Source of the DNA: JANQSS01 sp965249735
GTDB taxonomy: Bacteria; Bacteroidota; Bacteroidia; Chitinophagales; Saprospiraceae
Reading direction: 5' to 3'
Assembly (NCBI GenBank): GCA_965249735.1
Contig: CBDFMS010000023.1
Span: forward strand, 62,001 to 126,000
DNA length: 64,000 bases
The notes under the pieces were generated by a model that worked only from the letters and a program-made list of their open reading frames with translations, was not told the origin of the DNA and did no database searches. A program made the translations under genes and the position numbers. Positions 54,120 through 62,112 of the stretch are shown one piece after another (position 1 is the first letter of the stretch; each line of letters begins with the position of its first letter).

Positions 54120-54909
54120 TAAATACTTTATTCCACTTATTGTATTTACGATTATCTTTTACATCGCTACTGTGTTGCCACATGAAATCGTAGGTGGTGC
54201 CATTGGTTCATTATTTAAAGACGCGAGTCGAGCCACATATGACCGAACCATGCTCATTATTTTGGCGTCTGGCATCTTCCTCTACTCTATTTTCATTCTT
54301 CGATCTCTTTTGAAACACCGGTCCCGAATGGGAAAAGGACTTCTATATATTGTTGTCACAATTATCCTGAGTGCAATGGCAATGAAATACCTTGTTGTTA
54401 TCAATGTCGAAGCCGTCCATTTTCTACAGTACGGTGCATTGGCTGTACTTGTATTTCATTTGGTCAAACGCTATGATTATACCTGCGCGATCATCTTTTT
54501 ATTGGCTCTTCTTGACGAAGGATATCAACACTTTTTTCTGACGCCTAATCGATTTGCCTACCTTGATTTTAATGATATCATGCTGGATATTATTGGGGCG
54601 GGATTTGGATTGTCAAGTATGTATTGCCTCAATAAGTCTTCCGACCCTATCAACAAAACCCTGCGCAACTCAATCTTGTCTGTTTATGGTACACTTGTGC
54701 TTGCTTCTGTGGTACTCTATATGACAGGAACGATGCGGATATGGCCGACAGAAGGCGAACCAATGGCGCCGATCCAGATATTTCACAAGCCTATGTATCA
54801 ATTCTGGACCACGGTCAGGAAGGTCGTCCAATTTCATATAATGAGACCACTGGAAGGTTTACTCGTCATCTTTGCAACTATGTTTTTTTATTCGCGACTG
54901 GATGACTGA
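54100..54909 (+). CDS. VanZ-like membrane protein
   Basis: 269 residues from the ATG at 54100 (MNNAKNNKYFIPLIVFTIIF); the frame is open 30 bases further. It has about six or seven hydrophobic helices, with HFLQYGALAVLVFHLVKR and ALLDEGYQHFFLTPNRFAYLDFNDIMLDIIGAGFG matching the VanZ pattern of paired helices with an Asp/Glu-rich short loop. VanZ relatives affect cell-surface polymers; the role here is presumably in the glycan locus. The start lies inside the end of the preceding GT4 gene. Confidence 0.8.
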   Translation: MNNAKNNKYFIPLIVFTIIFYIATVLPHEIVGGAIGSLFKDASRATYDRTMLIILASGIFLYSIFILRSLLKHRSRMGKGLLYIVVTIILSAMAMKYLVVINVEAVHFLQYGALAVLVFHLVKRYDYTCAIIFLLALLDEGYQHFFLTPNRFAYLDFNDIMLDIIGAGFGLSSMYCLNKSSDPINKTLRNSILSVYGTLVLASVVLYMTGTMRIWPTEGEPMAPIQIFHKPMYQFWTTVRKVVQFHIMRPLEGLLVIFATMFFYSRLDD

Positions 54910-55964
54910 TTGACTTTTTCGAATTGTGTCTTTTCACCCCGGATCATGTGTTTGTAGAAACGCTGTATATCAAACCATAGGAAAAACTCCATTTTTTTTA
55001 ATATGCCCATTGTTGAAATGGGTGTATACTTATTAAAAAAAGCCTTGCGTGCAAACTTTATTCTTTTTCGTTCCGACGTCAAGGATAAGTAAATAGATTT
55101 CCATAGTACCCGGAAGAAAAACCACCGGCCAAAAATCAAATTAAGTAGTAAGACAATGCCGTATTTAATTATCAGGAAAGGCAGGTTGAGCGCAATCACG
55201 CCGGCCGGCATTAATTTGAAATAGGTGTAAAAAATGTTCAATTGTGTTTTTAATACATAATTGAAGTCACGGATCTTTGCTACGGATTTGGATATTTTGT
55301 GATGAACGATGGCATTTGGAGCCAGCACACTTTTATATCCCAGAATGGATGCACGGACTCCAAGTTCGGCATCTTCATAACCCGTCTCAAAATACGTGTC
55401 AAAGACGCCGATCGCGTTTAGCATAGTCGTCGAATAGAGTGCCGCTCCCGCACACGCTCCAACATTATCAATTGGATCCTGAAAACTATCTGGCTCCTCT
55501 CCCCTTCCTTCCGGGATGATCTCGGCTGTATTTAAAAATCGATGGCCAACATTATCAAGTTCATCGGAATTATAATAATTAATCATTTTACTAGCAACCA
55601 TATCGGCTCCTGTGGATTTCGCCGTTTGAATTAATTCAGTCGCCCACTGTAGTTCTGCAAATGCGTCATTATTTAATAATAAAATATATGGTGAATCAGC
55701 ATGCGTCGACAGCAATTGCTCCAAAACAATATTATGCGCCTTTGTAAACCCAAAATTTTTGTCAAAGAGCATTAATTCAATTTCGGGATGCTTTTCTTTT
55801 ATTTGATGAAGCCGGGCTACATTTTCAGGATCGGACCCATTATCAACAAGAAAAATTTCCAGTTGTCTGTAAGACTGGTGTATCAATTGTTCAATACATT
55901 GCTCGGTATCTTCGATACCATTCCAATTGAGTACGATAACAGGTATAGGCTGAGTGGTCTCCAT
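54888..55964 (-). CDS. Family 2 glycosyltransferase (rhamnosyl/WcaA-like)
   Basis: 358 residues. The GT-A motifs are PVIVLNWNGIEDTEQCIEQL, FLVDNGSDPENV, FTKAHNIVLEQL and LLLNNDAFAELQWA. A C-terminal hydrophobic segment (GVIALNLPFLIIKYGIVLLL) suggests membrane association. The pattern (NNDAF, GAALYSTTML, GYEDAELGVRASILGYK) is that of large GT2 enzymes that build O-antigen-like chains. It is convergent with the VanZ-like gene, overlapping by 22 bases, and closes the glycan region. Confidence 0.9.
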   Translation of the reverse strand: METTQPIPVIVLNWNGIEDTEQCIEQLIHQSYRQLEIFLVDNGSDPENVARLHQIKEKHPEIELMLFDKNFGFTKAHNIVLEQLLSTHADSPYILLLNNDAFAELQWATELIQTAKSTGADMVASKMINYYNSDELDNVGHRFLNTAEIIPEGRGEEPDSFQDPIDNVGACAGAALYSTTMLNAIGVFDTYFETGYEDAELGVRASILGYKSVLAPNAIVHHKISKSVAKIRDFNYVLKTQLNIFYTYFKLMPAGVIALNLPFLIIKYGIVLLLNLIFGRWFFFRVLWKSIYLSLTSERKRIKFARKAFFNKYTPISTMGILKKMEFFLWFDIQRFYKHMIRGEKTQFEKVNQSSSRE

Positions 55965-55989
55965 CTCGCTGCAAAATACAACAGAAGGT

Positions 55990-56078
55990 GAGAATGTCAG
56001 AACGCGAGAGCTTGAGAATGTGAGAACACGAGAGTTTGAGAATGTGAGAACACGAGAGCTTGAGAGTGTGAGAGCATG
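55990..56078. repeat. 24-bp tandem repeat (about 3.5 copies)
   Basis: Units start at 55990, 56014, 56038 and 56062. The consensus is GAGAATGTGAGAACACGAGA + GCTT; the second and third copies differ at only one base and the last is truncated and diverged. The copies are contiguous, with no spacers. They lie between the GT2 gene and the SDR gene and are unlikely to be coding (they would read ENVRTREL repeated). Confidence 0.85.
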
Positions 56079-56105
56079 TAACGTAGGTAACGGCGGAGGA
56101 ACCCC

Positions 56106-56150
56106 ACTGCCTACTGTCTACTGCCTGCCCGCCGAAGCTTTAGCGGAGGA
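56106..56150. repeat. Short 7-bp tandem array and GAAGCTT-centred palindrome
   Basis: Three 7-base units (ACTGCCT, ACTGTCT, ACTGCCT) at 56106-56126, then a CCGC...GCGG palindrome around AAGCTT (56129-56146). Together with the 24-bp array next to it this forms a mosaic of intergenic repeats, of a type I believe recurs in other bacterial intergenic regions. Confidence 0.55.
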
Positions 56151-56194
56151 GGGTCCACTACTACTAACTCGGTACTAAATCTTAACTTAGCCAT

Positions 56195-56968
56195 ATGGAT
56201 AAAAACGTTCTCATCACGGGTGCCACTTCGGGTATTGGGCTGGCTACTGCCAGACTATTTGCGCAGAAAGGATATAATCTCATCTTGACCGGTAGGCGTG
56301 CCGATAAATTGAATAAGGTCAAAGAGCAGCTCGATGTTGGCGATCAGCTTCATGTGGGTATACTCACATTTGACGTCCGCAACCCGGCTGCATGTACGGA
56401 AGCGGTAGGCCTTTTAAAAGAGAAGAATTTTAATATCGACATCCTCATTAACAATGCCGGTCTGGCCAAAGGCTTCGATGCCATCCACGAAGGCAACTGG
56501 GAAGATTGGGATCAGATGATTGATACCAATGTCAAGGGGCTCTTATATATGACCCGGCTTATCACACCTTTGATGGTGGAGCGCCGATCCGGGCATGTCA
56601 TCAATGTTTCTTCTATTGCAGGAAAAGAAGTCTATCCAAAAGGAAATGTCTACTGCGCCAGTAAACATGCTGTCGATGCGCTGACCAGATCCATGCGCAT
56701 TGACCTTTGTGCATACGGCATCAAGGTCTCTCAAATCTCACCGGGCCATGTCGAGGAGACGGAATTTGCTAAAGTGCGATTTGACGGTGATGAAGAGAAA
56801 GCCAAAATCTATAGTGATTTTAATCCGCTCACGGCACGCGATATTGCCGAGGCTATTTATTTTATTGCCACGCGTCCACCCCATGTCAATGTGCAAGACA
56901 TCACGTTATTTGGTACACAACAGGCCAGTGCCAATTATATTGAACGGACAGGTCGGCTTTTTGATTGA
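56195..56968 (+). CDS. Short-chain dehydrogenase/reductase (YdfG-like)
   Basis: A 257-residue NADP-type SDR. The Rossmann glycine motif is TGATSGIGLATARLFA, NNAGLAKG follows, and the catalytic Ser-Tyr-Lys set is in VINVSSIAGKEVYPKGNVYCASKHAVDAL. The closest pattern is the 3-hydroxy-acid dehydrogenase group (YdfG-like), including the later PGHVEETEFA. The substrate is not certain. It is a stand-alone gene after the repeat region. Confidence 0.92.
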   Translation: MDKNVLITGATSGIGLATARLFAQKGYNLILTGRRADKLNKVKEQLDVGDQLHVGILTFDVRNPAACTEAVGLLKEKNFNIDILINNAGLAKGFDAIHEGNWEDWDQMIDTNVKGLLYMTRLITPLMVERRSGHVINVSSIAGKEVYPKGNVYCASKHAVDALTRSMRIDLCAYGIKVSQISPGHVEETEFAKVRFDGDEEKAKIYSDFNPLTARDIAEAIYFIATRPPHVNVQDITLFGTQQASANYIERTGRLFD

Positions 56969-57198
56969 ATATTTTGCAAGTCGAATCGAATGTGCACCAC
57001 CCACAATAAGGATTCATTTAATTAAGAATACAGGACGACTTGCTCATTCCTGGATATATTCTTTAACCCACTTCTAATAAAGCCATAATTATGACATTCT
57101 TCGATTAAGACGACACTGATTTATACGCTTGTTGGACAAAAACGTGTAAATTGGAGGATATAAATAAGTTAACATTTATTTGAAAGAAAAACAGACCT

Positions 57199-57915
57199 AT
57201 GATAAAGCTCTTCAGAAAAATGAGACAAAATCTTTTGAATGAAAATAAATTCAAGAAATATCTCATTTATGCTATTGGAGAAATAATACTCGTTGTAATT
57301 GGAATTTTAATTGCGGTATCAATAAATAATTGGAAGCAATCAATAGACCTAAAAGAAGTAGAACAAAATTTGTACGGTGACCTCATACAAGAATTACAGA
57401 ATGACATAAGAGAAGTTCAGGGCATCCTTCATTATAACAGCCATTATTTATTGCGATATAATCGTGCAAGTGAAATAATCTTAAATGATCCTCAGAGGCA
57501 GCTGATAGATACTTTGGCAATTATAGCAACTGAGCTTGCCAGTTTCTCAGATTTTAACAAGGAAGAGTCGGCTTATAATAAATTAGCCAAGAGTGGTAAG
57601 TTAGAACTAATTACGAATAACGCCATTCTAACACGCTTGCAAAATATTGCAACACTTTACAATTATATTAATAGATTGGAAAACAATCACCAACAATTTA
57701 TATTTACAATTATACCAAAGATCACTAAATATTTGAGAATAAACCCGTTTCAAGTAATGATGGCTGAGCAATTATATGACTACAAATTCCATAATGATAT
57801 TGAAATAATGATAAAAATATGTGTAGAAAAAGATGGATTGTATAAGCAAGCTGAAATTGATCTAAGAGGTTTGATTAATTTATTAGAAGAAGAATTAATT
57901 CAAAACAAATACTAA
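57199..57915 (+). CDS. DUF6090 membrane-anchored protein
   Basis: 238 residues. The N-terminal stretch MIKLFRKMRQNLLNENKFKK then YAIGEIILVVIGILIAVSINNW is the DUF6090 signature: a basic cytoplasmic helix and one membrane segment. The rest is a long helical, Asn/Leu/Ile-rich domain. It is common in Bacteroidota accessory regions; the function is unknown. The stop codon lies inside an attC-like hairpin (57911-57975), as in many integron cassettes. Confidence 0.85.
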   Translation: MIKLFRKMRQNLLNENKFKKYLIYAIGEIILVVIGILIAVSINNWKQSIDLKEVEQNLYGDLIQELQNDIREVQGILHYNSHYLLRYNRASEIILNDPQRQLIDTLAIIATELASFSDFNKEESAYNKLAKSGKLELITNNAILTRLQNIATLYNYINRLENNHQQFIFTIIPKITKYLRINPFQVMMAEQLYDYKFHNDIEIMIKICVEKDGLYKQAEIDLRGLINLLEEELIQNKY

Positions 57916-57975
57916 CGATGCGTATAATTTCATAGTAGCTAAACGTCACTACGATTCATAAGCGAAGCGTTAGAC
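57911..57975 (+). repeat. attC-like site 1 (candidate integron cassette boundary)
   Basis: An imperfect hairpin with ends CTAACG (57912-57917) and CGTTAGAC (57968-57975). The right end GTTAGAC fits the attC core GTTRRRY. The inner arms pair with bulges (ATGCGTATAA... with ...CATAAGCG). The core TTCATAGTAGCTAAAC is shared, 14 of 16 bases, with site 2. The stop codon of the DUF6090 gene overlaps the left end. Confidence 0.5.
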
Positions 57976-57998
57976 TTTATTAGGACAAGGAAAAACAA

Positions 57999-58129
57999 AT
58001 GATCAATTTCTTTAGGAAGATTACGCTAAACCTTCATTCAGAAGCAAATGTGAAAAGCACTTCAAATTTGCAATAGGTAAGATCTTGTTGGTTGTCAATG
58101 GTATCTTGAGTGTGTTACAGAACAATACC
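57999..58129 (+). pseudogene. Decayed second DUF6090 gene (N-terminal remnant)
   Basis: An ATG at 57999 opens MINFFRKITLNLHSEANVKS, like the start of the intact gene at 57199. The continuation KHFKFAIGKILLVVNGILSVLQNN, matching YAIGEIILVVIGILIA, is present only in a different frame, and the first frame meets a TAG. The rest of the gene is missing. This is a frame-shifted and truncated remnant beginning 24 bases after attC-like site 1, as a cassette gene would. Confidence 0.75.
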
Positions 58130-58281
58130 TCCGAGTCTATGTACATGCTTGCTATCTATTGTAGCAAGACGGCCACTACAATCCTTTGGACATCATTACC
58201 AAAAAAGCTAACTTACACACATAATCCATATACCCATAATTATTGCGGATATATGGATATTACCTCCAATAAACCATAATA

Positions 58282-59487
58282 ATGAAAAAAATCATAGTAA
58301 TAATTGTTATAGCTCTCTTTTACGGTTGCTCACCTACAGCCAAGCAAGGTGAGAATGAGAATAAAGATCAAGAAGGCGTTAATCCGGTCAAAGAACGTTT
58401 TGCTAAAATGGAATCCGATGCATTGAAAGAACCATATCAAGGAATCTTTGCTAAAAATGATTCCACTAGAAAAAAATTTCCTATCAGAAAGACAAATGTC
58501 ACTACAGCTCCAATTATGAAGGCAGCTATTCTATTTCTTGACGGTTTAAATTCTGAACAACAAAATCGAACAACATTTGATATTAAAGATCAAGAATGGC
58601 GTAAATGGTGTAATGTGGACAATGGCATTTATGATCGTCAAGGAGTGAGTATGAAAGAAATGACTCCATTGCAGAAAAATTCGGCATTCAATTTAATGCA
58701 GGTATCATTGAGTGCAAAAGGACTACAGCTAAGTAAAGACATTATGAAAACTGATCAAACTCTTAAGGAACTTAACAATGGATCAACAATTTATGATGAA
58801 GAGCTTTACTTCTTTACAATTATGGGTCAACCTTCCCAAACTGAGCCATGGGGGTGGCAATTGGACGGCCACCATTTAGTGATAAATTATTTCGTCCTCG
58901 GTGATCAGATCGTGATGACTCCTGTCTTTATGGGAGGCGAACCAATTATAACGACAACTGGAAAATATAAAGGGAACACTTTATTTCAGGACGAGCAGAA
59001 CCTGGGGTTGGCATTTATGCAATCGCTATCGGATGAGCAGCAAGTAGTAGCTAACATCTCCAAAGTAAAAACTGAGAACAATAATATTGCCGAGGCTAAC
59101 AAGGACAATTTACATCTTGATTACCAAGGAATTCCAGCTTCGAATTTAGCAAACCAGCAAAAAGACGATTTGCTAAATTTGATCTATCAATACGTCAGTA
59201 ATATGAAAGAAGGCCATCAACAGGTAAAAATGGAAGAAGTGACACTTCATATTGATAATACATGGTTTTCTTGGGTAGGTGAAACGACAAAAGATGCAGT
59301 GTTTTACTATCGCGTTCATAGTCCTGTCGTATTAATTGAATTTGACCATCAAAAAGTTGTTGGAGTACCAAATGCAGATGATGGGAAACCATCAAAAAAT
59401 CATATCCATACTGTAGTAAGAACACCGAACGGAAATGATTATGGAAAGGATTTATTAAAGCAACATTTAGAACGCCACAATCACTAA
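58282..59487 (+). CDS. DUF3500 lipoprotein
   Basis: 401 residues, lipoprotein signal with lipobox Cys16 (LFYGCSP). The DUF3500 pattern is present: PYQGIFAKNDSTRKKFPIRKT, FTIMGQPSQTEPWGWQLDGHHLVINY, and MTPVFMGGEP. The family has conserved His and Asp residues (for example DGHHL and the C-terminal KNHIHTVVRTPNGNDYG) but no established activity. It begins 153 bases after the DUF6090 remnant, and the stop is 7 bases from attC-like site 2. Confidence 0.87.
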   Translation: MKKIIVIIVIALFYGCSPTAKQGENENKDQEGVNPVKERFAKMESDALKEPYQGIFAKNDSTRKKFPIRKTNVTTAPIMKAAILFLDGLNSEQQNRTTFDIKDQEWRKWCNVDNGIYDRQGVSMKEMTPLQKNSAFNLMQVSLSAKGLQLSKDIMKTDQTLKELNNGSTIYDEELYFFTIMGQPSQTEPWGWQLDGHHLVINYFVLGDQIVMTPVFMGGEPIITTTGKYKGNTLFQDEQNLGLAFMQSLSDEQQVVANISKVKTENNNIAEANKDNLHLDYQGIPASNLANQQKDDLLNLIYQYVSNMKEGHQQVKMEEVTLHIDNTWFSWVGETTKDAVFYYRVHSPVVLIEFDHQKVVGVPNADDGKPSKNHIHTVVRTPNGNDYGKDLLKQHLERHNH

Positions 59488-59493
59488 TAAAAC

Positions 59494-59564
59494 TGGTAAC
59501 AAAGTGTCCTATGAGGTTCATAGCTGCTAAACACAGCTAGGCCAAATACAGGAGAAAGTTGGCA
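59494..59564 (+). repeat. attC-like site 2
   Basis: Ends TGGTAAC (59494-59500) and GTTGGCA (59558-59564) pair with one mismatch and one wobble. A central stem TAGCTG/CAGCTA with loop CTAAACA carries the core TTCATAGCTGCTAAAC, 14 of 16 bases identical to site 1. The next gene starts 18 bases downstream. Confidence 0.45.
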
Positions 59565-59581
59565 ACAATAAAAACAAACAA

Positions 59582-60376
59582 ATGAGACTACATACATTCT
59601 TAATACTTGTCCTCGTGTGGTGCTTTTTGTCATGCAAGAATGAACCGCATAAAACAGAACAACATAATGAAAAAGAATATACAGAGATATCATTTCTCAC
59701 CTCAGACAGTATAGAAATATTTGGAGAGCTATATGATAGAGGTAAAAATAAGGATTTCATTTTGCTTTTTCATCAAGGCGGATCAAATGCCAGAGGAGAA
59801 TATGCAACTATTATTCCTAGATTAACCGAAGAGGGGTTCAACGTTTTTGCGATTGACCAAAGAGTAGGTGGCCAGTTTTATGGGAGTTATAATCGCACAC
59901 TTGCCAACATTCCCACCAACAGTTTCGGTGATGGTTATGGTTATTGCGATGCATATAATAACCTTGAAAGTGCTCTAGATTATATAATTGATTCCGGATT
60001 TTCAGGAGGCAAAATTATTTGGGGAAGTAGTTACAGCGCCTCTTTGTCGATTAAGTTAGCCAGTGAACGACCAAATGATGTTTTAGGAGTTCTTGCATTT
60101 TCACCTGCCTCAGGAAACGCTATGGAAGGTTGTAGTCCAGAAGAATTCATTGAGAACCTTAACGTACCTCTACTGCTATTGAAACCACTCAGTGAAATGG
60201 AAAGTGAAAGAAGCAAGGCACAATTTGAGTTAGCCGCAAAATATAATCACGAGACTTATGTTGCTAAAAATGGGGTACATGGTTCTTCCATGTTGGTAGA
60301 ATCTAGAGTTGGAAAGAATGTAAGTATGAATTGGGATGTCGTCCTGAAATTCTTAAATCAAATTCGATCAAGATAG
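59582..60376 (+). CDS. Alpha/beta hydrolase lipoprotein
   Basis: 264 residues, lipoprotein signal with lipobox Cys18 (WCFLSCKNE). The hydrolase fold is recognised from FILLFHQGGSNARGEY (oxyanion region), FNVFAIDQRVGG, and the nucleophile elbow WGSSYSASLSIK with Ser in GSSYS. A late HGSSMLVE provides the likely catalytic His. The acid residue is not clear. Dienelactone hydrolase-like enzymes are the closest guess. It begins 18 bases after attC-like site 2. Confidence 0.85.
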   Translation: MRLHTFLILVLVWCFLSCKNEPHKTEQHNEKEYTEISFLTSDSIEIFGELYDRGKNKDFILLFHQGGSNARGEYATIIPRLTEEGFNVFAIDQRVGGQFYGSYNRTLANIPTNSFGDGYGYCDAYNNLESALDYIIDSGFSGGKIIWGSSYSASLSIKLASERPNDVLGVLAFSPASGNAMEGCSPEEFIENLNVPLLLLKPLSEMESERSKAQFELAAKYNHETYVAKNGVHGSSMLVESRVGKNVSMNWDVVLKFLNQIRSR

Positions 60377-60518
60377 CAATAACCAATCGGGGATTTCACG
60401 TAGTTCACATAAGAGGTGATGATAAATGTTGATTGTAAAATAAAATCCGGACCTTAACTTTAGAACATAGTTCAACGATGGAAATCCGGATAAGTGAGTA
60501 GCAATAAATTAAATAATT

Positions 60519-61448
60519 ATGAATAGTAACTTAAGAAATCCAATCAGATACTATGCCATACTTCTCATTTTTATAATCAGTTGTCAATCCAAACAGAACA
60601 ATATTGAGCCGACCCCGAACATGGCATCAAATGAATCTGTACTCAAACCCGATCCGGAGGAAGAAGAGATAAAAGCCACCGTTGAAAAGCTATTGATTGC
60701 TGCCGGTAATTATAATATTGAGGACCTGGACGATATGGTCTCGGACAAGGCCATGATTGGAATAAGTAGTCTAAAGGATGGGAAATGGTCCAATTCAGAG
60801 ATAACGATCGATGAGTACTTTGAACATGTCAAAAACCGCGAGCCCAAGCCTTATTGCGAACTGGTAAACGACTACAACATTATTGTAACTGAAGGTCGGT
60901 TGGTATTGGTAAGAGCCGATGCCATTCTTCATCGATTTGGTATTCCAATGACTCGAGAAATTAACAATTTCATGCTTATGAAGGAAGATGAACATTGGAA
61001 ATTTATAGGCCTTTCCTTTACTGTTAATCCGATACCGGAAGAAAAACAGATATTCGATTTAGACATTTTTGCTCGTAGCTATGCGCAAGCCTGGTGTAGC
61101 AAACGACCAGAATTTGTCGCTACGTATTTTGCAGAGGACGGTTCACTGCAAGTAAATGATGGAGATCCTGCCAAAGGAAGAGATGCTATATCAAAAGTTG
61201 CCCAAGGATTCATGACTGATCTTCCTGATATGATTGTTCGTTTTGATAGCCTTGTATCGAAATCACATGGCACACAATTCCATTGGACCTTGATTGCCAC
61301 AGACTCCGGACCCGGCGGCACAGGTAACAAAGTAAACGTCAGTGGATATGAACTTTGGCACCTCGATGATAACGGACTCATTAATAATTCTGAAGGTCAT
61401 TTCCCGACAGAAGAGTATAACCGACAACTTGAAGTAGGAACCAAATAA
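60519..61448 (+). CDS. Two-domain NTF2/SnoaL-like lipoprotein
   Basis: 309 residues with a lipoprotein signal (LLIFIISCQSKQ). Two SnoaL/DUF4440-like units: residues about 45-160 (IKATVEKLLIAAGNYNIEDLDDMVSDKAMIG) and 180-300 (FARSYAQAWCSKRPEFVATYFAEDGSLQVNDG, GRDAISKVAQGFMTDLPDM, FHWTLIATDSGPGGTG). Such folds hold small hydrophobic ligands or act as enzymes in some families. It is a single gene with 142 bases upstream. Confidence 0.78.
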   Translation: MNSNLRNPIRYYAILLIFIISCQSKQNNIEPTPNMASNESVLKPDPEEEEIKATVEKLLIAAGNYNIEDLDDMVSDKAMIGISSLKDGKWSNSEITIDEYFEHVKNREPKPYCELVNDYNIIVTEGRLVLVRADAILHRFGIPMTREINNFMLMKEDEHWKFIGLSFTVNPIPEEKQIFDLDIFARSYAQAWCSKRPEFVATYFAEDGSLQVNDGDPAKGRDAISKVAQGFMTDLPDMIVRFDSLVSKSHGTQFHWTLIATDSGPGGTGNKVNVSGYELWHLDDNGLINNSEGHFPTEEYNRQLEVGTK

Positions 61449-61641
61449 TTAAAAACAGTCGCTAATCGTGTATAAAAATACTAGCCGAGAGAATAGCAAA
61501 ATCAAAGGTTGCAGAACGTTTCATCTTTTTTGTAACTTGACAGGAAAGTTCAGCGTAGTCGGCTACTCTTCTTAAATGGATGGTCTTTGGTAATAAAGAT
61601 AAACTAGAACAAGAAACACTATAGCGATAATTGACAATAAG

Positions 61642-62112
61642 ATGGAAGTAAAGCAAAATAAAATAATTACAATACCAACATACATTTACAGGCTGATATT
61701 AGCCGTAATGCTGCTTGTGTTTACTATTTACAATTTTTGGATTTACACCTCCTCTGGCCAAAATCCGACCTCAGCAATGAGTGAGCAGGCTATAGATGGT
61801 GAGATTCTATGGCAAAAAAGTAATTGCACTTCCTGTCATCAATTGTATGGTTTGGGAGGCTACTTGGGGCCTGATCTTACCAATATTGTCTCTTGTCCGG
61901 GAAAGGGTCCCGTTTATGCTAAAGCTTTTCTAAACAGCGGTCTAAAAGTGATGCCGAAGTTTAATTTTACCGAGAAGGAAAAAGACGATATCATTGCCTT
62001 TTTAACACATGTAGACAGTACCGGGTATTTCCCAAATAAGCATGCTCAGCTACAAAAGACGGGGTGGGTAAAGCTAAAATACAAGACTGCTAAAAGCACA
62101 GAAAATGAATAG
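61642..62112 (+). CDS. norC: NorC-like membrane-anchored cytochrome c
   Basis: 156 residues. One N-terminal membrane segment lies at about 14-36. The haem c site CTSCH is at 62-66, followed by LYGLGGYLGPDLTN and a likely axial Met104 (LKVMPKFNF). Size and layout match NorC, the electron-entry subunit of cytochrome c-type nitric oxide reductase. The stop overlaps the NorB-like gene by 8 bases. Because the partner has an unusual active site, the gene name is tentative. Confidence 0.82.
   Translation: MEVKQNKIITIPTYIYRLILAVMLLVFTIYNFWIYTSSGQNPTSAMSEQAIDGEILWQKSNCTSCHQLYGLGGYLGPDLTNIVSCPGKGPVYAKAFLNSGLKVMPKFNFTEKEKDDIIAFLTHVDSTGYFPNKHAQLQKTGWVKLKYKTAKSTENE

Noticed and set aside
55990..56078. 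CRISPR array
   Set aside because: The repeat copies are contiguous, with no spacers and no cas genes nearby.
55954..56178. A 74-codon frame reading ENVRTREL repeats
   Set aside because: It is just the 24-bp tandem repeat translated; it has no ribosome site and starts inside the neighbouring gene region.
57131..57137. GTTGGAC before the DUF6090 gene, considered as an attC right end
   Set aside because: It fits GTTRRRY, but no left arm upstream pairs well with it, so it could be chance.
60445..60491. Two copies of AAATCCGGA with palindromic ATCCGGAT, considered as an operator or attC site
   Set aside because: They can be read as direct or inverted copies, and the spacing and ends do not fit attC; there is no supporting context.
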